A stretch of 12,950 nucleotides of DNA, from positions 1 to 12,950 of the forward strand of contig URTA01000068.1 in assembly GCA_900550645.1 (NCBI GenBank). The letters run 5' to 3'. The position numbers were made by a program, and so were the translations under genes. Below, piece by piece: positions 1 through 5,215 of the stretch (position 1 is its first letter; every line of letters begins with the position of its first letter). The notes under the pieces were generated by a model. That model worked only from the letters and a program-made list of their open reading frames with translations, did no database searches and was not told the DNA's origin. Origin of the DNA: an uncultured Porphyromonadaceae bacterium. GTDB taxonomy: Bacteria; Bacteroidota; Bacteroidia; Bacteroidales; Muribaculaceae.

Positions 1-155
1 TTTTCCGGACAATAAATGTCGGTGTCGTCATCTCCGCCGCGGATAACCTCCACACCGTCGCATTTGCATTCATTGATAAAGGAATCCATATCTGCACGGT
101 CCTTATATTCTTTAAGCCAGTAATTTTCGCTTACAGTATTTATAACATGTTTCAT
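1..155 (-). CDS. Partial CDS, N-terminus of an unidentified, possibly TIM-barrel protein
   Basis: An open frame reads leftward from ATG at 153-155 and runs off the window edge, so only 51 residues are visible. The protein starts MKHVINTVSENYWLKEY and continues through an acidic stretch (GDGVEV-like CDGVEVIRGGDDD) to IYCPE. I do not recognise the family with certainty. The short N-terminal strand followed by GVEVIRGG resembles the first strands of sugar-phosphate isomerase/epimerase-type TIM barrels, but this is a guess. Codon use is rich in AAA, AAT and ATA, clearly more AT-rich than the other genes here. No strong ribosome-binding site is seen (GGGTGA lies 11 bases upstream). An extended -10-like box (TGCTATAAT) lies on the minus strand at 177-185. 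The gene is divergent from the riboswitch-controlled locus to its right. Confidence 0.55.
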   Translation of the reverse strand, partial: MKHVINTVSENYWLKEYKDRADMDSFINECKCDGVEVIRGGDDDTDIYCPE

Positions 156-176
156 AAAATCAAATCACCCAAACCG

Positions 177-185
177 ATTATAGCA
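177..185 (-). promoter_or_regulatory. Possible extended -10 promoter of the leftward partial gene
   Basis: Read on the minus strand, this is TGCTATAAT, a sigma70-like extended -10 element, 21 bases upstream of the ATG at 155. No good -35 box is seen at 17 bases spacing. It does not match the Bacteroidota TAnnTTTG form, so it is a weak call based on one motif in an AT-rich stretch. Confidence 0.3.
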
Positions 186-215
186 TAAATTCTGAAAAAA
201 ACCATAACTATTTTT

Positions 216-242
216 GCCAAAATGTTTTTTTAACATATTGGC
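216..242. repeat. Inverted repeat (AT-rich hairpin or operator candidate)
   Basis: GCCAAAATGTT (216-226) and AACATATTGGC (232-242) are complementary over 11 positions with a single A-A mismatch, separated by five T. The repeat sits between the divergent leftward gene and the promoter of the first riboswitch. It could be an operator or an RNA hairpin. It has no following T-tract on the plus strand, so it is not an obvious terminator. Confidence 0.5.
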
Positions 243-244
243 TT

Positions 245-261
245 TATGCCGATTCGGCATA
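245..261. repeat. Perfect 8-bp inverted repeat, operator candidate
   Basis: TATGCCGA (245-252) and TCGGCATA (254-261) form a perfect dyad around a single T. It lies 17 bases upstream of the TTGACA box at 278 and directly next to the inverted repeat at 216-242. The position between two divergent promoters suits a regulator-binding site, but no regulator is visible in the window. Confidence 0.45.
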
Positions 262-277
262 TATGTCGGGGCGGATA

Positions 278-305
278 TTGACATTCTGCGCATTTTGCGT
301 ATAAT
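278..305 (+). promoter_or_regulatory. Candidate promoter for riboswitch leader 1
   Basis: TTGACA (278-283) and TATAAT (300-305) are separated by 16 bases. The TTG-to-TA distance of 19 bases also fits the Bacteroidota -33/-7 geometry, although the -7 box lacks the TTTG half of TAnnTTTG. A start near 312 would put the aptamer GGGAA core (358) about 46 bases into the RNA, comparable to the other two leaders. The surrounding DNA is very AT-rich, so chance matches are likely and confidence is moderate. Confidence 0.4.
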
Positions 306-334
306 ATTATATATAATTATATATCTTATCTGAG

Positions 335-545
335 TGTCCGCATTTTGCGGAAGAATAGGGAATCGGGTGAAAATCCCGGGCAATCCCGTTGCCGTGAGTT
401 CCACATCAACACCCTGACAGGTGGCAAAATCCACTGTGTGCCGAGACAGGCGCATGGGAAGGAATGTCAGGGTGGGAGCGAGCCGGAAGACCTGCCAAGT
501 CCTATTGCCGCGAAAAATCTTGCGAGGACGAGATGGCAGAGTATT
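335..545 (+). promoter_or_regulatory. Cobalamin riboswitch 1
   Basis: The order of conserved blocks matches the cobalamin riboswitch: GGGAA (358-362), GGGTGAAAATCCC (365-377), CAATCCCGTTGCCGTGAG (381-398), CCACTGTG (431-438), ATGGGAAGG (454-462), then the B12 box AGCCGGAAGACCTGCC at 481-496. The B12 box differs from the classic AGCCAGGAGACCTGCC at two positions but keeps the invariant GACCTGCC. It lies in sense orientation upstream of the BspA-like gene at 743 with no other gene between. The leader continues about 200 bases past the aptamer. In known members, adenosyl- or other cobalamins bind the aptamer and shut off transcription or translation downstream. The ligand form and mechanism cannot be read from the sequence. 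Confidence 0.88.
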
Positions 546-653
546 CGGCACGCTCATTTGGCAGGTGTGCCGGCGGACAGGTGCAACGGGCGAAACCGTG
601 CGGCTGTCGGTGTGTCTGCAACATAACCCCCCACATCATTTTTCAAAGGCAAT
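504..653 (+). promoter_or_regulatory. Riboswitch 1 post-aptamer domain with long-range stem
   Basis: After the B12 box, ATTGCC (504-509) pairs with GGCAAT (648-653), and GAAAAAT (512-518) pairs with ATTTTTC (638-644), leaving a GC/AAA internal loop. The stem encloses about 120 variable bases. The same pairing exists in the two other leaders, which suggests a functional peripheral domain or expression platform. From 654 to the start codon at 743 I see no clear terminator. The bases just before the ATG are A/T-rich, as is usual for Bacteroidota initiation sites. Confidence 0.5.
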
Positions 654-742
654 GTTTCTCACCGGTGCGGTATTGTGTCTGTACGGTGTGATGAGTTGAT
701 AGATTGAACTAACAACATACTTAATTTAAAACATTGCGTAAT

Positions 743-3700
743 ATGAAAAATTACATTTTGTCAATTGGACTGAGCGCAGCCGCACTGTTCGCAGTGGGTG
801 TTCCGGCCACGGCATACGCCGCGCCGGCAACGCAGTCCGATGACGCAACTCCGCACGCGGTCGGCGAGATACTGACTGGCAGCAACCACCTGAAGTACAA
901 GGTCACTGCTGTTGGCGAGACCAACGAGGTGGCTGTGACGTACAATGATGTCAAGAATAACTATCAGTGCAATGCCGGGTGGTATATGGGTGACTTTGTC
1001 ATTCCAGAGAAGGTTACCTTTGACGGTGTCGAGTACACAGTGACTGCCATAACTGACCATGCGTTCTATGACGCTCCCTACCTTACGTCGATTGTCATGC
1101 CGGAAACTATCCGCAGCATTGGCGAGTATGCGTTCTGGTATTGCATTGAGCTCAAGACCATTGACATCCCTGCAGCTGTTGAGGCTATCCCTGCATATTG
1201 TTTCGACCAGTGCAAGGAGATGGCTACCGTGACTGGCATGGAGAATGTCAAGAGCCTCGGCAACTCTGCATTTTCGGAGTGTTATGCATTGAAGACACTA
1301 GAGGGTCTGACCAAGGTGGAATCTCTCGGCGAGTTCGCTTTCAGCGAAGATGCCCAGCTGCTTGATCTGCAGGCAATGCCCGCACTCAAGTCTATTGGCC
1401 GCAATGCATTCTCCGGCTGCAATTCGTTTACCCGCGTGTTGCTCCCTGCCACAGTCAACAGCATCGACGAAATCTTCGGCAACAGCCTCTCTGCTGATGT
1501 CAAGATCTATAACTGCAACCCCACTCCGGTTGATCTCAACAGCCTGTATGCGTTCAGCACTGCACCCGCCTCGGAGAAAAAATATGCACCTGTATATGTG
1601 CCTTTCGGAAGCGCGTCCTCTTTCAAGACTGCGTTTATATGGAACTACAGTGACATCCGCGAGCTTACTCCCAACCTGAACCTGACGGATGCAGTTTCAG
1701 AGACAGCCGCTGGCGTGACTGTCAGCACTTCTGTTGCTCTTGGCGAGGGTGTGAAGGATGAGAACGTGCCCGCGCTCTTCCTCGCAGCCAACGATTTCAG
1801 CTCATATCCCACAACTTTGGCTCCAGCGTTGATACTTCAGTACCGTGCTGTAGGCAGCGAAGATTATGGTGCAGAGTTCGCGACTGCCGACGGTGTGAAT
1901 GCAAGCGTAACAGTCAAGACTCTTGCTGCCGGCGAGTATGAATACCGCTGGATTTCATCGCTCAACAATCAGGTGACAGCCGTTTCTCCCTGGACGCAGT
2001 TCACCGTTGTCGGTGTGACAGAGCCTGAGTTTGAAATTGGCCAGGTGCTGACCATCGACAATGTCAAGTACAAGATTACGGCTCTCGGCGACAACAATGA
2101 GGTGGCCGTAACGTACAACGACGCGAACAACGACTTTAAGCACAACAACGAGTACTACAAGGGTGCATATATCATCCCGGCTACTGTCACTGAGGGCAAC
2201 ACCACATTCAATGTGACATCAGTAGATGACCATGCATTCTACAACTCATACAGCCTGACATCGGTGGTGCTGCCCGAGTCTGTCAGCAGCATCGGCAGCT
2301 ATGCTTTCTACGGCTGCCTCTCTCTGACTACTGCCAACATCCCCGCAGCTGTCGAGACTGTTCCCGACGAGTGCTTTGACAAGTGTTCTGCCCTGCTGTC
2401 CGTAACCGGCATGGCCAATGTCAAAACACTCGGCAACTCTGCGTTCATGTCTTGCTCTGCCCTGACCACCCTCGAAGGTCTGTCAAAGGTTGAGACTATC
2501 GACGAGTTCGCGTTCAGCTCCGACGCTGCCCTGACCAAACTGCCAGAAATGCCTGCTCTTAAGTCAATCGGACGCAATGCGTTCTCTGGCTGCAATTCTC
2601 TTGCATACTTGTTGCTCCCTGCTACTGTCGAGAGCCTCGGCGAGATTTTCGGCAGCAACATTGCTTCTGGCATCAAGGTCTACAACTGCGGCACAACACC
2701 GTTTGAGCTTTCGAGCCTGTATACGTTCTGCAAAACAACAAGCCCTCGCGCATACGCTACCATCTACGTGCCTTACGGCTATGCCGCTACATTCAACAAG
2801 GCATTCATTTGGAAATACAGCGACATCCGCGAACTTACGCCCAACATGACAGTCGCAGACGGCACAGCCGTGTCAAAGAACGATGCTGTTACATTCAATG
2901 CTGCCGTCGCTCTCGGCGAGGGTGTCAAGGAGGAGAACGTACCCGCATCTTTCCTCGCAGCCAACGACTTCACTGCATACCCTGCAGCCTACGCCGCCGG
3001 CATGAAGGTTGAGTACCGCACGGTCGGCAGCGAGACTTCGGAGTTTGCTGCTGCTACGGTTGACAACGGCAGCGTCACCGCAGCTGTCAGCGGCCTTGCC
3101 GCCGGCAACTATGAGTACCGCTGGGTATACACTTCTGGTGATAACACCGAGGCTGTTTCTGACTGGAAGACTGTCGCTGTTGAAGGCCAGAAGTACGCCC
3201 TCAACCAGGGTCTGACTATCGACGGCATCAAGTACCGCATCACTGCCCTCGGCGAAACAAACGAGGTTGCTGTGACTTACAACAACAAGACCAACGACTA
3301 TTCCAACTTTGTGCTTGGCAATGTAAGCAACTCTTCATTCTACAAGAGTGCTGAATACGTTGTCCCCTCTACTGTTACCGATGACGGCACTGAGTTCCAG
3401 GTGACATCTGTTGACGACTACGCATTCTATCAGTGTGCGTCAACTGTCACTTCAATTAAACTGTCCGAGGGCATCCGCACTGTCGGCTACCGCGCCTTCA
3501 GCTACAACCAGAAGATTACTTCTATCGTTCTGCCCGAGACAGTCAAGAGCCTTGGAGACTTTGCTTTCGACTATTGTATCTCTCTGACAACTTTCGACAT
3601 CCCTGCGTCTGTTGAGACAATTGGCGAAAAGAGCTTCTCTCGCTGCAAGAAGATAGAAACAATCACCGGCATGGAGGGCGTGAAGACTATCGGTCCGTCT

Positions 3701-4585
3701 GCATTTATGAAATGCACCGCGCTGAACTCTATCGAAAGCCTGTCAAGCGTTGAGACTATCGGCGAGTTTGCTTTCAGCGACAACACTGCATTGATCGTAC
3801 TTCCCGAGATGCCCGCACTCAAGACTGTCGGCACAAGCGCATTCGCCGGCTGTACCGCTCTCGAGTATGTGGTGCTTCCCGCTGCTGTAAACCGTGTTGC
3901 CGAGCTGTTCTCAAGCAATGCCTCTGCTGATGTCAAAGTATATTTCTGCGGCAACGAGCCGTTTGCCCTTGCCGGCCAGTACTCATTCTGCATAGCATCC
4001 AGCCCTCGTGCATACGCTCCTGTCTATGTCCCCTTCGGCTCGGCTGACGCTTTCCGTGCTGCAAACTATTGGAGCAACAGCGAAATCCGCGAGCTGACCC
4101 CGAATGTAGACATCGTGGACTGCGATGTTACACCGAGTGCCGGCAACGCCACATTCACCGCAGACGTTGTTCTCGGCCAGGGTGTCAAGGAGGAAAATGT
4201 TCCCGCGCTTTTCCTTGCGGCCAACGACTTTACCTCATATCCCTCAGCCTACGCAGCTGACCTGAAAGTTGAGTACCGCCTCTATGGCACTGAAGACTCG
4301 ACCATCGCCACAGGCACAGCCGAAGGCAACAAGGCCAACGCCGTAGCCACCGACCTTATCGCCGGAAACTACGAGTACCGCTGGGTAATCGTTGAGGGCG
4401 AAGAAATCATCCCCGTCACAGAATGGGATTCATTCGTCAACACCGAGACAGGCATCGACGGCATCGACGCTGACACTGACGCACCTGTATACTACAACCT
4501 GCAAGGCGTGCGCGTAGTCAACCCGGCAGCCGGCATCTACCTGGAGCGCAAGGGCAACACCATGCGCAAGGTGGTAATCAAGTGA
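743..4585 (+). CDS. Secreted BspA-like leucine-rich-repeat protein, three modules
   Basis: A 1280-residue exported protein. The frame opens at a TTG at 734, but ATG at 743 is preferred because it begins a clean Sec signal peptide (MKNYILSIGLSAAALFAV...ATAYAA, about residues 1-27) with no lipobox cysteine. Three modules of about 390 residues start near residues 39, 431 and 820. Each has a β-rich lead-in (for example TIDNVKYKITALG), a BspA-type LRR_5 array of about 23-residue units (AFxxCxxLTS, LPxxVxxIG), a segment ending SDIRELTPN, and an Ig/fibronectin-like β domain holding FLAANDF and EYRW. Residues about 1233-1280 form a tail with YYNLQGVRV and GIYLERKG, like short C-terminal sorting tails of Bacteroidota. 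BspA-like proteins act as surface adhesins; the ligand is unknown. The gene lies under cobalamin riboswitch 1 and ends before a strong terminator. No enzyme motif is seen. Confidence 0.92.
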   Translation: MKNYILSIGLSAAALFAVGVPATAYAAPATQSDDATPHAVGEILTGSNHLKYKVTAVGETNEVAVTYNDVKNNYQCNAGWYMGDFVIPEKVTFDGVEYTVTAITDHAFYDAPYLTSIVMPETIRSIGEYAFWYCIELKTIDIPAAVEAIPAYCFDQCKEMATVTGMENVKSLGNSAFSECYALKTLEGLTKVESLGEFAFSEDAQLLDLQAMPALKSIGRNAFSGCNSFTRVLLPATVNSIDEIFGNSLSADVKIYNCNPTPVDLNSLYAFSTAPASEKKYAPVYVPFGSASSFKTAFIWNYSDIRELTPNLNLTDAVSETAAGVTVSTSVALGEGVKDENVPALFLAANDFSSYPTTLAPALILQYRAVGSEDYGAEFATADGVNASVTVKTLAAGEYEYRWISSLNNQVTAVSPWTQFTVVGVTEPEFEIGQVLTIDNVKYKITALGDNNEVAVTYNDANNDFKHNNEYYKGAYIIPATVTEGNTTFNVTSVDDHAFYNSYSLTSVVLPESVSSIGSYAFYGCLSLTTANIPAAVETVPDECFDKCSALLSVTGMANVKTLGNSAFMSCSALTTLEGLSKVETIDEFAFSSDAALTKLPEMPALKSIGRNAFSGCNSLAYLLLPATVESLGEIFGSNIASGIKVYNCGTTPFELSSLYTFCKTTSPRAYATIYVPYGYAATFNKAFIWKYSDIRELTPNMTVADGTAVSKNDAVTFNAAVALGEGVKEENVPASFLAANDFTAYPAAYAAGMKVEYRTVGSETSEFAAATVDNGSVTAAVSGLAAGNYEYRWVYTSGDNTEAVSDWKTVAVEGQKYALNQGLTIDGIKYRITALGETNEVAVTYNNKTNDYSNFVLGNVSNSSFYKSAEYVVPSTVTDDGTEFQVTSVDDYAFYQCASTVTSIKLSEGIRTVGYRAFSYNQKITSIVLPETVKSLGDFAFDYCISLTTFDIPASVETIGEKSFSRCKKIETITGMEGVKTIGPSAFMKCTALNSIESLSSVETIGEFAFSDNTALIVLPEMPALKTVGTSAFAGCTALEYVVLPAAVNRVAELFSSNASADVKVYFCGNEPFALAGQYSFCIASSPRAYAPVYVPFGSADAFRAANYWSNSEIRELTPNVDIVDCDVTPSAGNATFTADVVLGQGVKEENVPALFLAANDFTSYPSAYAADLKVEYRLYGTEDSTIATGTAEGNKANAVATDLIAGNYEYRWVIVEGEEIIPVTEWDSFVNTETGIDGIDADTDAPVYYNLQGVRVVNPAAGIYLERKGNTMRKVVIK
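4078..4123 (+). repeat. 46-bp exact repeat, copy 1 of 3 (others 6055-6100, 7219-7264)
   Basis: This block encodes the end of the SEIRELTPN linker and the start of the following β domain (VDIVDC). It is identical at 4078-4123 in the first LRR gene and at 6055-6100 and 7219-7264 in the second. Identity also at synonymous positions points to recent duplication or gene conversion between modules rather than protein-level selection alone. Confidence 0.85.
4164..4269 (+). repeat. 106-bp exact repeat shared by the two LRR genes (other copy 6141-6246)
   Basis: The β-domain segment encoding the VVLGQGVKEENVP region through AADLKV is identical base for base at 4164-4269 (module 3 of the first protein) and 6141-6246 (module 1 of the second). 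Flanking sequence on both sides diverges. The equivalent segments of other modules encode similar residues with different codons. Confidence 0.85.
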
Positions 4586-4621
4586 AACTGACGACATAAA
4601 TTTCACTTATAATATTCCAGC

Positions 4622-4659
4622 GAGGGGGTGAGCCAATGTCGGCTCACCCCCTCATTTTT
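4622..4659 (+). terminator. Intrinsic terminator of the first LRR gene
   Basis: GAGGGGGTGAGCC (4622-4634) and GGCTCACCCCCTC (4641-4653) form a perfect 13-bp stem with a six-base loop, followed by ATTTTT. It begins 36 bases after the stop codon. It should isolate the first gene from the second riboswitch transcript. A related, less perfect hairpin follows the second gene. Confidence 0.85.
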
Positions 4660-4675
4660 CGCGTTAGTCTGAGAA

Positions 4676-4700
4676 CTCCGAGACCTCCGAGTACTCCGAG
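4676..4700. repeat. Three CTCCGAG repeats at 9-bp spacing
   Basis: CTCCGAG occurs at 4676-4682, 4685-4691 and 4694-4700, a strict 9-base period. Each unit is itself nearly palindromic. It lies between the terminator of the first LRR gene and the second leader and is absent from the corresponding place before the third leader. No function can be assigned. Confidence 0.5.
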
Positions 4701-4716
4701 AGAACCTGCTCGAAAA

Positions 4717-4785
4717 ATTGCGGCGAGAATAACGGAAAAATTTCCGCAATTTATTTTTTTGTTTCGGCGCAAATGAGTAATTTTG
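4717..4785 (+). promoter_or_regulatory. Promoter region of riboswitch leader 2
   Basis: TAATTTTG at 4778-4785 is an exact match to the Bacteroidota -7 consensus TAnnTTTG. A T-run with TTTG (about 4755-4764) lies upstream, with the -33 TTTG a few bases closer than the ideal 19. Transcription would start near 4792, about 31 bases before the aptamer GGGAA. Just upstream is a dyad (ATTGCGG 4717-4723 with CCGCAAT 4744-4750, with CGGAAA/TTTCCG nested inside) followed by the T-run. This could act as a second terminator for upstream reading or as an operator. Confidence 0.55.
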
Positions 4786-4960
4786 CATCGGATTTGGTGA
4801 CAGCCTCACACGCTGTTGAAAAGGGAACCGGGTGCGAATCCCGGGCAATCCCGTTGCCGTGTGTCCTGTACAACATCCCGACAGCATTTATATCCACTGT
4901 GAGCCGAGAGAGGCTCATGGGAAGGATTGCCGGGGTGGGGACGAGCCGGAAGACCTGCCA
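4728..4960 (+). repeat. 233-bp perfect direct repeat, copy 1 (copy 2 at 7915-8147)
   Basis: Every base from 4728 to 4960 matches 7915-8147 at a constant offset of 3187, without gaps. The block contains the promoter region and the whole cobalamin aptamer to the end of the B12 box. Divergence begins directly after the B12 box and grows through the downstream leader. Confidence 0.92.
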
Positions 4961-5005
4961 AGTCCTGAATGCCGCGAAAAATCTTGCGAGGACAAGAGGG
5001 CAGAG
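4795..5005 (+). promoter_or_regulatory. Cobalamin riboswitch 2
   Basis: The conserved blocks follow in order: GGGAA (4823-4827), GGGTGCGAATCCC (4830-4842), CAATCCCGTTGCCGTGTG (4846-4863), CCACTGTG (4894-4901), ATGGGAAGG (4917-4925) and the B12 box AGCCGGAAGACCTGCC (4944-4959). A small ACAGC/GCTGT hairpin precedes the core. It is in sense orientation upstream of the second LRR gene (ATG 5216) with nothing else between. The aptamer is identical to riboswitch 3 and clearly diverged from riboswitch 1. Expected behaviour is repression of the downstream gene when cobalamin is abundant. Confidence 0.88.
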
Positions 5006-5168
5006 AACGGACAACAGATGCTCCCGCACAACACAAACAATGGTGCGTGTTGCAGACAGTCGCTGCGGTTGCGCTGGCGTGTACGCAAGTCCGGCACTTC
5101 CCATTCTTTACCCCTCGTACCATTTTTCAAAGGCAAATTGCTTCATGGGCTGCTTAACGGCACCCATG
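4970..5168 (+). promoter_or_regulatory. Riboswitch 2 post-aptamer domain and hairpin
   Basis: TGCC (4970-4973) pairs with GGCA (5132-5135), and GAAAAAT (4976-4982) pairs with ATTTTTC (5122-5128). This is the same long-range stem as in leaders 1 and 3. Immediately after it, CATGGG-C-TGC (5144-5153) pairs with GCACCCATG (5160-5168), a nine-pair hairpin with one bulged C, followed by GGGG rather than T residues. It therefore does not look like an intrinsic terminator. The start codon follows 47 bases later. Control of translation or of Rho access is possible. Confidence 0.45.
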
Positions 5169-5215
5169 GGGAATAATGCGATAAGTAGTTGTAAATTAAT
5201 TGTTTTAATAATATC

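Noticed and set aside
345..699. Three overlapping plus-strand frames of 75-93 codons over leader 1
   Set aside because: They coincide with the cobalamin aptamer and its downstream domain, overlap each other in different frames, and show no protein features.
734..742. TTG at 734 as the start of the first LRR protein
   Set aside because: ATG at 743 gives a standard signal peptide directly, while the TTG adds three residues with no supporting ribosome-binding site.
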